Assembly (NCBI GenBank): GCA_002205965.3
Contig: NADL03000513.1
Coordinates: 248,001-312,000 of the forward strand
Length of the DNA stretch: 64,000 nt
Direction: 5' to 3'
Source: Kappaphycus alvarezii
Lineage: Eukaryota; Rhodophyta; Florideophyceae; Gigartinales; Solieriaceae
Made by a program: the position numbers and the translations under genes. The notes under the pieces were generated by a model. It did not search any database. It worked only from the letters and a program-made list of their open reading frames with translations, and was not told the origin of the DNA. Shown piece after piece: positions 11,870-21,597 of the stretch. Position 1 is the first letter of the stretch; each line of letters starts with the position of its first letter.

Positions 11870-12060
11870 GTCAAACAGAACCGCAACACCTCACGGCAGA
11901 ATATCCGCTAGAAGTTCGAATTTTTTCCTCCGGACAAGCCAGGGCTTCCCTATTAGCAACTTTAACCATTCTCTCCGTGCTGTCTGATACTCCGGACATA
12001 CGCGCTCTCACTCAGATCTTATTTGCTGCCACTGAATCGAATATACTTCGAATCGAACCT
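11870..12060 (-). pseudogene. Gene D, third coding segment (broken copy I)
   Basis: The minus strand reads RARMSGVSDS...ERMV then REALACP, which aligns with copy II at about 26,430-26,640 and copy III at 38,041-38,150. Copy I carries a one-base insertion after 'tccggaggaaaaa' that ruins the frame. The family is unknown. The segment lies downstream of the exon-like pieces at 13,147-13,474 and 12,335-12,517, consistent with one multi-exon gene. Confidence 0.4.
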
Positions 12061-12334
12061 TGCCGGCGTCAAATTTAGTTTTCAATAGTATTACGCAAGT
12101 CCTTCATGAGACTTGTGTTGGAGCCAAAGAGCACCAAGCACGAAATTTCAAAAGCCACAAGAGTTAAGCTATGCAAAGTTCCTGATATAGCCTCAGGTGA
12201 CCACGACGAGGCAACTTTCCGTTAATGATGGCGCCTTGCATTCGTGATATTTCCTTTTTTCATATTATGCACTCGTGCAAGTCTACGGAGATCAGTTTTA
12301 GCTATGATTGTCATTGTCATTCTTAGCAACTCAC

Positions 12335-12517
12335 CCTTTTCGTGCTGTGCTGTTGAGGATAGCCTTTGCAATGGTTCCTTGAGGTAGCAATTTTAATTGT
12401 AAATGTACTCGATGTATCATCAAAGATATTCTGTATGTAATTTGTTTCCATGCCCTGTACATCCAATGAGCATGCCCGTTTTGGCAAGGAGGATTCATAA
12501 ACTGTTGCGATATTCAC
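12335..12517 (-). CDS. Gene D, second coding segment (copy I)
   Basis: A minus-strand frame ends precisely at AAAAGG|GTGAGT, a consensus 5' splice site. Residues include SSLPKRACSLDVQGMETNYI and IFDDTSSTFTIKIATS. The left limit is uncertain: 12,517 is only the first ATG in frame, and the true exon probably starts at an acceptor just upstream. Copy II (25,863-26,135) keeps the splice site but has small indels in the frame. The function is unknown. Confidence 0.4.
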
Positions 12518-12519
12518 CA

Positions 12520-13140
12520 GAATAAAGATTCTGATGTAAGAAAGCTACAGATTGCTACATTACCTTCCACAAAAAGGAGGAAAAGTTTGGGCTCATTGCT
12601 TACAGGCACTGGTGGCTTTTTTGAAACAGGGAAAGGGCCTACCTATGCGCTAAGATCGGCTAGAGGGAAACACTCCTAGAAGACTAGCGTAGAGGCAGCT
12701 GTAAGACAATCTGGATTGGACGAGACCGCTTCCGCAGCGTATCTTTTCGAGAAGCATACTGTACGTAGTGCCTTCCGACCTACGCCATTCCGAACCGTAA
12801 AATGCTGCTGACATTCAGACCAAATTCTGGCATTCATGCGTGTGGCCTTTCACTTAATTCCAGCCCCATTTATCAATTAAAGCAGGAAGCGGAGACACAT
12901 CAATCCGAAATCGAGCGTTGCAGTTCGCATTCTTTGCAGAGGCGCTTTATGTTGGCGAAATTTAAATCCTAACAGATGCACCATTTGCTGAAAGTCGTAT
13001 CAACAAAACCTTATCATTCTGCAACATGTACCAACTTCTTTCCTTGTCATGCCCAGCCAAATAACGCATGCCGGCTTAATCGCACTCAAATCGGTGTGTG
13101 TTGAAACTTGATGACGTGGATTTGAATTATGATGATTTTA
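12520..13140. other. Probable intron of gene D and non-coding block sequence
   Basis: About 620 bp separate two exon-like segments that both end in consensus 5' splice sites. No frame, repeat or motif stands out. The sequence is conserved in copy II at 25,320-25,860 with small indels. Confidence 0.35.
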
Positions 13141-13146
13141 TCTTAC

Positions 13147-13474
13147 CTCGTTTATAATCACGAAAAGCATTTCTGATGTGAATGTTAGCATCTCGTACAG
13201 TACTGCGCTCCAATTTGGCGAGTGACAATATCTCTTCGCTGAAGCCTACGTCTACAACTGCTCCACAGTAAGGATTTGGTAAAACCTTTTCAAAAATCGA
13301 CAAACGGATCTCCCAACCATAAACGGCTGTGTGGGATATGTCTGCACAGACAGCACGTGTGGGAGCTGACCAAGTGCAAGTTGGAAGCATCAGCTCCGTA
13401 GGCGGTACCATTCGTGCAGTAAGAGGAGCAAGCATTTCCCCGTCCAACCGTCTTGCGCTGTTAATTTGAACCAC
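13147..13474 (-). CDS. Gene D, first coding segment (copy I)
   Basis: An open frame of 109 codons begins with ATG at 13,474 and ends exactly at CGAG|GTAAGA, a consensus 5' splice site at 13,147/13,146. The residues look like a soluble globular protein: RRLDGEMLAPLTARM, PPTELMLPTCTW, AVCADISHTAVYGWE, and CGAVVDVGFSEEILSLAKLE. In copy II the same exon has one extra base (ttgcgagc against ttggagc) that shifts the frame near the end. I do not recognise the family. Gene D is therefore a candidate split gene whose best preserved first exon is here. Confidence 0.5.
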
Positions 13475-14020
13475 TACATCAACTCAATGAGGGGAATTTT
13501 GGGTTACTTTAATGTATGGAAGATGTGATCGGTTGTATCCACGCCGCTAGTGCGTTGTGTGGGATAAGTCGTCACTGATAACTCAATGAGGAAACTCCCC
13601 TTTCCAGTGCGTAATCATATACCCGCTTACTCATAAGTTCACACACTGGGACCGTGTCCATGAGATCCAGGGAGAGTCGCAAGACGGACATAATCGCCCG
13701 CTGAGGAGCCTCCTACACCTGACTGAAGTTCTCGCTGTAAGAGTGGATTGCAATACCGTTTCAAAACTACCACCGAGGCCACACGCTTCCAGAGTGGACC
13801 CGAATCACATTTAATGTGTCGATTTGCCTCGATGCGGCTTCACGGATGAGACGAAAAAAATCGAAAAAGCAAGGAAGACGCCGTGGCGTTGCGTATCCAT
13901 TGCCAGATGGCAATAATGATCATATTGCTGTCTTGTCGTCCACGAAGAGGCCTGTGTGTCGATCCGTTTACAGATATGTCATACCACGCGGGCGCGGGAT
14001 CCATCTTCCCAGTTTAGTAA
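13475..14020. other. Intergenic region between genes D and E
   Basis: Divergent spacer: gene D points left and gene E points right. The piece 13,500-13,585 also has a shorter diverged copy at 53,075-53,160 ('gacgactcatcccgcataacgc...'), outside any block copy, so it contains a dispersed repeat of about 85 bp. The 139-codon ORF 13,816-14,235 spans the gene E promoter and is not supported. Confidence 0.45.
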
Positions 14021-14025
14021 AGCAA

Positions 14026-14033
14026 GATAAAAG
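14026..14033 (+). promoter_or_regulatory. TATA-like box of gene E
   Basis: GATAAAAG followed by GGGG lies 112 nt before the gene E ATG, the same spacing and downstream G-run as the gene C box TATAAAAGGG. It is conserved in copy II at 24,426-24,433 (minus). Confidence 0.5.
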
Positions 14034-14137
14034 GGGGAAACCTGAGCATCAGTATCGGAGCACCCAGCACAAACACCATCCAAAAGTGAGTATCAGAAAC
14101 AACTCCTCCCATCAATCACACGAACTTCTGCTCCGCA

Positions 14138-14734
14138 ATGGTTTCATTCCGATTCTCCGCCCTTATCATCGCTGCGCTCGGTATGCTTGCAGCTGCCAAC
14201 GCAACTGCTATCGACTCCATCATCCATCAGTCTAATCGGCAATGTGGCCGGAACAGGATTGCCATTACTGAGGACATTGAATTGGTGGCACGGTACCAAT
14301 GGAATCGCCGCCAGACTGATTTGGATACGTCCACCCGATTCCTTGGAGAGAACGTCGGGTACTCGTGTGACGGCACGAGCCAGACCTATGTAGAATTCGG
14401 AGGAGATCACACCGGGCACGCTGGAACCGAGCAAGTCAACATCGCAGTGGGACAGGCTCTCCGCGAAGGAGCATGGAAGGGAACGACTTCCGTTGTGTTC
14501 AAGGCTCAATGGTACGGGGAGGAGATCACCGAAGGGCACGTCAAGTTGTTGTTGGAGATACGAAATACTCGAACCAACCGCCGCTTGGATGAGCTTCGAG
14601 TCGTGGTGTCGCCGGGCGTCGGCTTCGGCTGCAGCAATCGCTTGGTAGCTGTCGCCGTTGTGGACGAGACTGAAGGGGTCTACTTAGTCCGAGCAACAAT
14701 TGCCAAGCCTAAGCCTTTGATGGTCCAAAGATAA
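14138..14734 (+). CDS. Gene E: secreted 198-residue protein of unknown family
   Basis: The N-terminus MVSFRFSALIIAALGMLAAA is a clear signal peptide with probable cleavage around ANA|TA. The mature part is hydrophilic and beta-rich in appearance: ELVARYQWNRRQTDL, GENVGYSCDGTSQTYVEFGG, TTSVVFKAQWYGEEI, VKLLLEIRNTRTNRRL, and GVGFGCSNRLVAVAVVDE. It has three cysteines after the signal peptide and no transmembrane segment. This is the only copy with the signal peptide in frame with the rest. Copy II has one extra base near codon 43 and another near the end, so copy I's C-terminus (LVRATIAKPKP) differs from copies II and IV. A TATA-like box lies 112 nt upstream. I do not recognise the family; secretion is inferred. 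Confidence 0.65.
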   Translation: MVSFRFSALIIAALGMLAAANATAIDSIIHQSNRQCGRNRIAITEDIELVARYQWNRRQTDLDTSTRFLGENVGYSCDGTSQTYVEFGGDHTGHAGTEQVNIAVGQALREGAWKGTTSVVFKAQWYGEEITEGHVKLLLEIRNTRTNRRLDELRVVVSPGVGFGCSNRLVAVAVVDETEGVYLVRATIAKPKPLMVQR

Positions 14735-14927
14735 GTCAACTCAAATGATCCATTTCGTGTAGAATTGCTGACGGGGAAACTTTCTGTCCCCGGTAATTTA
14801 CTGGCCAATGAAACTCACAGGCTAATGATGCTTTATTTCAGCTGCTAACTGGTACAATATATGATAGGAATGTAGCGGAAACCTAATATTGGTAAAGACC
14901 TCTGCCACATATTTATCTGTACTACAC

Positions 14928-15765
14928 GGGGGAGATGATAGGGTAGTTTACTTCGTCGTCTGACACTTCTAGCGGGGAATCTAAACGGAGTTTGGTACTA
15001 CACTGTTGCACTTTTTCGTTGTATGCCGTTAGAAATTGTTAGGATGAAGATCACTCAAATTTCACTCAAGACCTCTCTTTAGTTGTCAAAAAACATCACT
15101 TCTCCGGCAACTATATCTTGAATTGTCATAGTGACTTACGATGAGTCCATTTGATATGTTTTCACGTCTCCCATACTGAAAGTAGTTCGGGATTTTGCAT
15201 GTTCCTGGCGGTAAAAGTTTTATGCTTGCTACAACTAGCATGCAGCAATCAGGTATGGAATGAACGATCAAGGGCTTTAGCGGGCAAAACATAACGAAGG
15301 TGATAGTGAGAGTGATTTTGCTGGTTTGAATCAAAAGTAATGCGCCACTGGGCGCCAAAGAGTCTCAGTTGGTGTTGAGCGATAAACGCAATTCATTGTT
15401 TGAAAAGTCTTCTCGTCTGGTTTATTTACCTTCGGAGAGAAGATAAGGTGCCAATAGCAGGGAATATACTAAAAGAAAGTACCTGAAACGGGAGTAACAC
15501 GGTTGCGTTGTGAGGAACCAAGGGAAGCGTCCAAAAGTTATGAAATGGGGAGGCACGGGGATCTCTGGGTAGGGGAACGAGTATTCAAATGCGTTTATAC
15601 AAATTATTCTGCTCTTAACTTCCTCAGGCCAATAGAGGCTTGACACAAACATTGCCTTTTGCTAGGCGCAGATGCGCGTCTTTTTTTCCTTTCCTTCTCT
15701 GTGCTCCGTTTCGATCCCCCCGCTAGGAGTGTCAGACGACGGAGTAAACTACCCCATCATCCCCC
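14928..15765. mobile_element. Possible non-autonomous element bounded by inverted 65-bp motifs
   Basis: A motif of about 65 bp occurs inverted at the two ends: 14,928-14,995 begins GGGGG and contains GTAGTTTACTTCGTCGTC; 15,703-15,765 is its reverse complement and ends CATCATCCCCC. The interior of about 700 bp has no coding frame. Target-site duplications are not evident (flanks 'tactacac' and 'tttagctt'). The left motif is shared by block copies I, II and IV. Whether this is a MITE or two independent motif insertions cannot be settled here. Confidence 0.4.
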
Positions 15766-16020
15766 TTTAGCTTTCGATAAAACGAAGTAGGAAAGGTGCT
15801 CAGTAGCTTTGAAGTTTCAACACATTGGGCCGCGTTGCTCTTTGGTTCGTGAGCGGCGACCTGATGGAACATTTTGTGTCCTATTTATGAGACAAAATCG
15901 TCGACGAAGCTCAACTCTTTACTTGCTAACCTGCCTCTTTGCAGTTGGGGCAACTGAATCGGATCGCGTGCGCGCGGCTTACATACGCATTTTCGTCGTC
16001 GGAAATCAAATTGTACGGTG
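15766..16020. repeat. Right end of block copy I
   Basis: No gene is recognised. The segment has a diverged inverted homologue at 20,561-20,720 (shared 'ctttcgataaaa' and 'caacacattgggc'). The two copies therefore face each other across the right AT-rich arm. Confidence 0.5.
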
Positions 16021-19000
16021 CAGGCCACAGTCCGTTTAAGTTGTGTTGGTCATAATTTGGTCAAAGTTTGTAATTTTTTTAAGTTGATACCTGGCTAATG
16101 CGGGCACAAGTTGCAAATTAAAGCAGTGGGTATTCGATAACTAATATTGATATGGGAACTGATGTCTTTTCCAGTTGTTTTTCATACATAGAAAGAACTT
16201 GTTCTATTATGGAAGATATTACTCCGTACAGATCGAACTTTGCACTGCTCAAAAAATATTAAACCAGACTAGGTTGTATTTTGCACCACCCGACATACCT
16301 CCTCGAAAAGCAGATGGTACTCATTTGAATTCGATTGCATCAAAATACTTCAAACAATTCATTCTGTGTTTGCCAGCTTGGGAAAGAGGGGGCTGATTTA
16401 CTGTAATGGAGATATTAGCTAAACCAGGCAGAATGACTGTCAAGGCAATGTAAAACTCATTAATGTGGAACGTTAAGAAAGATCGGGACATGGGGTGACC
16501 AGAGAATCCCAACCTCTGGTGATAATGAGAGCAGGCATAGGAACAAAGACCAAGAATTAGAGGTTTGGGTGATTAGTAAATTAGAACAAAGGTGGAATAT
16601 GGCAAGCGATGTAAAACTGGGAACAGGGGAACAGAGAATATTAGATGAACAAGCAACAGTGCGAAAAGTGGTAGAACAAGTAAATTGAGCAGCAAAGGCA
16701 GATTTTGGAGTAATGATCCTTCGTGTGCAGTTGTTCTGAGTAGGACACAGAGGCCTGCTTCAATATACAAAAAGTCCACTTACATCCAGGCAGAAAAGCA
16801 ACTGAATCGACGTCGTGTGATGTTTCATATCAACAGACATGTGTTATGCTGTACACATACATAATAAATCTTTATTTCGAAAACAAGTTAAAAACTACTA
16901 CGATATGATACGAGAAAACCCCGTATACCAATTATCGGATGTATTTAAGAACACATCCCACAAATTGGTTTTCAATATTTAAAACACATCAATTCCCCAA
17001 TATCACATGTAGTTTTAAATATGGTTGCTGCATATATATTTCTACTTTGTGGGTATGTTCTTTTCCAGTTCAATAGGTAAATCAAACTATATTCGGCTAC
17101 ATTCTAGATGGTAAGATACATCAAACATACGGGTAGATATTGAAATTCAAGCAAGGTATTCAATAGAAACTAGTCCTGCGAAATTTTTTGTTCATATCTA
17201 AGAGATGCGCATTCATTATTAGGCTGTGGCATCATAATAAGTGGGAAACTTTTCTTTATCACTGCCAAACATTCATACCTTGAAGTAGTGAGGTTCTCTC
17301 TAAGTTTCTATATATTCCAAAATTTTTCAAGTAGTATAGAAGTTCATACCAGTTTTGAATTATAACAAAAGAATGGAACGAATATTTTAAAAGATATATA
17401 AGTGGCTGAAAAATGTGAGAAAACTGAATGAAGTTTGCTCTCTGTGTGGGAGAAAAATCAATGCCAGGAGTATTTATTTTATGTACAAAGGTATTGAATC
17501 CATATACTGACTAACCTGTAAGCGAAAATCGTTGCTGTTCGGAGGAGGGGAGTTCTTATCCCAGACGTTAAAATCCGACAATATAGGGCTCTGGTTCACC
17601 TTATCTTTATATCCTTGTCCTTTTGACTCCTTGTTTCATATAAGAAGTTAGTTAGAAACAGTTTACAGCATTGAAAATACGAATTGTTAGCATTTTTCAG
17701 GGGAATTTCCTTATCGTATTCTCCCTTTCTATTAGTGAAATATTGGAACTAACGTATAATGGTTTTTTGCTGACGAAGGCAGGGTGGTGGTTTTTTGGCT
17801 CTAAATATAACACTTTAAATAAAGCACGGGACATTCAAGCACGGGACATTTTGTTAGACTCAAACTACGAAAAGTTTCAAAAGATTAGCAACTGTGTCCA
17901 AATGTTGCAAGAAAATTTATTCTCTCGATATGGAATCGACTTTTGCTGCTATATTTATCGTACAGAGTTCTGCAGGCGACCCAGTTTATAACTCGTCTAG
18001 TAGCCACAAAGCTCTCTGTTAGAATGCCTAAGTAAGGCAGATCACGTTCAAGAGAGTCTTGTGAAGTAATATACTGCTTTGTAATTTGCAGCATTAATTG
18101 CCTCCTTCTGATTCATGGCAACCTGTTTTCTCATGTTTTTATACTTAAATGTTTTTAAAAAAACTAGGTAGTAGAGAAATAGGGAAGTTTTTCGCATTCA
18201 ACTCTAATGACTCCTTTGACGAAAACTCAATTATCATACCTTAAACATGATTTAACGAGAACCTCATATGTACACCAAAATAACTGCATTTTTCATTCCT
18301 TACTCCTCATAGGTTTTTTTACCTTGTAAAATCAATGCACTTCAGTATATAATTTCTGGTGCGGTAATCCTACTATTGTGAGGGATACATTGCGTGGGAA
18401 AAGTCCTCATGAAATGTTTCGGAACCCCGGATTTCCAGGGGAAATGTTGCAATGTCTTTAAAAAACAAAAAGAGTGAAATCGGCCATCCCAAAAATTATC
18501 AGAGAAAATAAATACAGTAAAATTGCCATTCATAGTTCTTTTGATATTTTTGATAGTGGGCTGATCATATTATGAATGTCTTTCTATTTACAAATTTCAT
18601 AAATCATTCTTCTGATACTGATTTTGAAAATCTGGAAGTGTAGAGTAGGAGAATTCAATGTCTGCGACTGTGTCCAGGGGATAATCTCTGTTGTCATTCT
18701 TTCTAACTACATTTCTTCGGAAGATTATGAAAGTTCCTATTCAAAACGTGGGGTATTTATATTGAAGCTATTTTATTATTTAAAAGTTCCCAACACACTG
18801 GTTGAATTATGCAGGGCACGAAGAAATATATTTCCAACAAATAATGAACGAAGAAACGTTTTGGTGCATAGTTAGCTGTTTTCAATTATCCGACACTAAT
18901 ATCATGAAACCAAAACATGTTTACCTTATTCCCGTACATTCCTCCATAATCTACTTAGAAAGTCGTCTCCCGATCTCAACAGTATCTCCATGAACTCTTT

Positions 19001-20560
19001 AAGTTGATTATTGAGAAATGTTTGAAAAGATTTGATTTAAATCCATGATTATTTTATTTATCAGCAGAAATGGGGATAATGTGGGGTAGTTTAATATTTG
19101 AAAGATATTTTAGGTTGTGGTCAACATTTCCTACAGGGAAAAATACTCTGTCCAAAACCTTAAATATTTAACAGAGGTACGTAATTTGTTCTCGGAACTT
19201 CCAAGCTACTATCTTCCGAAAATTTACTATCCACTGGGTTTTTCTTGTACGGTTACGCGAGGAAAAGCACCAATAAGATGCATCAAAATTGCATCTAGTC
19301 CTTTGTGTAAATTCTGTATATCTCAGACAGAACTCTATGGGGTGAAAAATGGATTACATCTTCAAATTTTGTAAAATTGTTGGATAAAATGTACTATGAT
19401 TAAACGTTCGAGAAGTAAACGGTATTAAGTCGCTCCATTGCATGATTAAGTATCGGAAATGAAGAAACCAGCCTTAAGGTCATTCTTTTTTGAATTAGTG
19501 ATAATTTGATTGTCAGTGGTTTTGATTCGTTTCTAAGGAAGTATAAAATTCAATATTGTAAATTTCAATTAAACTAGGACTGTGAATTCAATTCTATCAA
19601 AGAATTTTGCACTACTGCAGTCCTAAGTTTGAAAGGCCCTTAGTGCAATATGCAATTAGTCCCTTTGAATAGTAGTGGAGAAGTATTTTTACTCAAAAAT
19701 TAAATCCCGCTCTTATATATGCGTTTAGCAATTTTTTTACACTTTCTGAAACATATTGCAGGCGCTATCCCGTATTGAATTTTTGAAAGATGGATATACC
19801 GGCTGTAAAAAAATTGAGGAGTTTTTTTAATGATTTGGGGTCACTTTGAAACTATATAACCATGCGTTGCATCTAAATTAGATTTTTCTTCGCATATTTT
19901 CAGTCAAGTATTCACTACGAATATATATATGTGTATATATATTAAAGGACTGAAATAAGTGACAAATTAAATATGGAAAGTCTGGGATCAATTTTTTTCT
20001 ACTGTTCAAAGGTCTATTCAGGTGCAATTATCGTAGGACAACCAGTGAATGAATTCGTTTTGTATGTATTAAGATCAAACGAGTTCTTCCTCGCTGCAAA
20101 ATTCAATATATCAGCTCTTTACAGATCAAATATGTAGAATTCCTAGAGACTAGAACATAATGCTTCTTCTGCAATCTTGTAACATATATAAGGCAATATG
20201 TGGCTAGTCGAAGTACTAGACACCGGGACTTTACATCGGAAACGAGAACTGCACCGCAACAGATGAAATATATGAAGATCATATCACTGATCCGACTATT
20301 CGAAATTCGCCATTCTGTATCTGAATTTATATGAAAGGTCTCCAACAACAGTGTCTCAGGCTATGCGTAAATATATATTAATTCATTGTACTGGGATACG
20401 TTCTCTCCAATCTTCTCTTCATTGTAAACTTTTTTTGTGGTTTCATCAACCGTTTTTGCGTTTCCTTTTTGACCTCTGTTCGCGAGGAAACATTCTGTAT
20501 CCAACTGTATACAAGAGCTCATGGAAAGTTGATAATTAAATGACCTATTTTCTCCCTTCA
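16021..20560 (+). repeat. AT-rich right arm of the large inverted repeat
   Basis: This arm is collinear with the reverse complement of 5,740-9,453. The inner 850 bp are the most similar; the outer part is clearly diverged but alignable in several places (see left arm). There are no long open frames. Short tandem features include 'agcacgggacattc' duplicated at about 17,825-17,850 and a TA-rich microsatellite near 19,921-19,945. Homology to the left arm fades after about 19,700. Confidence 0.6.
18780..19375 (+). pseudogene. Possible decayed piggyBac-like transposase
   Basis: Two plus-strand frames give weak family resemblance. One is IMNEETFWCIVSCFQLSDTN (18,839-18,898), recalling the piggyBac segment where M.rnRF..il..lHF.Dn occurs. 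The other includes YYLPKIYYPLGFS then RGKAPIR...K (about 19,200-19,290), recalling the region around the first catalytic aspartate, which is not preserved. The homologous left-arm stretch (6,140-6,000, minus) is equally decayed. This rests on pattern similarity alone and could be wrong. If right, both arms are degenerate DNA transposons. Confidence 0.22.
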
Positions 20561-21050
20561 GCCGTCTCTGATAGAATTTGGTAGAAATCGGACGCCCAAT
20601 ATTCTAATGGGTCCCTGTTCAATAACCAAAATAAAAAGCAGCCCAATGTGTTGAGCTTCTTAGCTATTGAGCACTCATCTATGTTCATTTTATCGAAAGA
20701 TAAAAGTAAATGTTTGTTTCAAACTTTTCCAATCTGAGGAAAGGAGAAGTATGGGTTGCTTTATCACATAAAAAATACAGTCAGCAGTGACCCGAAATAT
20801 CGTTCAGAGTGACTCGTAGTAGTTTGAGGAGCTTAAGATCAGAATATTGTGTATGAATGCATTGAGTACTCGATCTCGTACTCAGAGATCCCCACGACTT
20901 CCCGATATCATAAGGTTTGGACACATCACTTCGCTTCTCATAGGGCAACCATATTACTCCCGTTTCAGTTACTTTATTCTGGCATGCTCCTCGCTACTGA
21001 CTCCTTATCTTCTCTCCACGGATAAATATATTGAAAAACGCTAGCAGCTG
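20561..21050 (-). repeat. Inverted pieces of the block right end
   Basis: 20,561-20,720 is a diverged reverse complement of 15,775-15,930, and 20,840-21,050 a diverged reverse complement of about 15,420-15,640 (shared 'caacc.tattactcccgtttca', 'ctccttatcttctctcc'). The segment between them has no match in copy I, and the motif-bounded junction is missing. This is an older, separate copy of the block end. Confidence 0.55.
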
Positions 21051-21597
21051 AGCCACATGCGGTGTCTTCCTTGTGAAATTGAGAGGACCACAACACATAT
21101 ATATATATATCGACACTCCCCTTCGCTCAAAAGCACTACCGCAACATGCTTATCGGAGGTTTAAGAGCTTGCACAGAAAATTAAAGTATTGCGGGGAACA
21201 AATAGCTACCTAAGTACACCCAGTCGGATTCGAACCCGCGACCACAGCGGAACGTCAACTGGGTTCAGAACGCGTCGAAACTACACACAGTGTCACACAA
21301 CGATTTTAGATACATTTACCATTCTGTGCTTTCATCCACTGAAATAGAGCACCTGAGCACCTGATTCATCTAAACTGAGCTCACAATGAGTCTCTCACGT
21401 GATATGTGACATCAAATGTAAGTTTTCTCGTGATCATCCAGAAATGAAAACACCACGAAATAATACTGAAACATTAATAAAGGAACAAGGAATCTTTAAA
21501 CCAAGGGTAGCGATTTATATTGAATCAAGGCCAGCTAGTTGAGGTCGCAGCCATACACTGCAAAGAGAAGAAAACCCGACGAAAAGACTTTCCAACC
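21051..21597. other. Spacer with a tRNA-like B-box
   Basis: On the minus strand at about 21,217-21,290 the sequence GGTTCGAATCC matches the RNA polymerase III B-box, and a weak A-box-like 'tagtttcgacgcg' lies upstream. The T-stem does not pair properly (two of five pairs fail) and the acceptor stem is not closed, so this is not a working tRNA. It may be a tRNA-derived SINE or tRNA relic. A (ta)n run lies at 21,098-21,111. No protein gene is seen. Confidence 0.3.

Larger units (their letters stand above)
9454..16020 (+). repeat. Duplicated gene block, copy I (reference copy)
   Basis: This GC-richer segment lies between the two AT-rich arms. The part 10,477-15,370 is repeated in inverted orientation at 23,085-28,002 (copy II), about 97% identical in the stretches I aligned by eye. 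The part 9,454-12,060 is repeated, inverted and more diverged, at 38,041-40,740 (copy III). It carries genes A to E described separately. Its right end (15,775-16,020) has a diverged inverted homologue at 20,561-20,720. Confidence 0.85.

Noticed and set aside
13816-14235. 139-codon plus-strand ORF
   Set aside because: Runs through the gene E TATA-like box and leader and overlaps its signal peptide in another frame; very basic, with no conserved pattern.
14144-14539. 131-codon minus-strand ORF
   Set aside because: Antisense shadow of gene E copy I; the same shadow appears opposite copy II.
19921-19945. TA-rich microsatellite as a centromere, telomere or origin signal
   Set aside because: A short (ta)n run in an AT-rich decayed arm; no array of any size and no telomere-type repeats in the window.
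21217-21290. Functional tRNA gene on the minus strand
   Set aside because: The B-box is perfect, but two of five T-stem pairs fail and no acceptor stem can be closed, so it is reported only as a tRNA-like relic.
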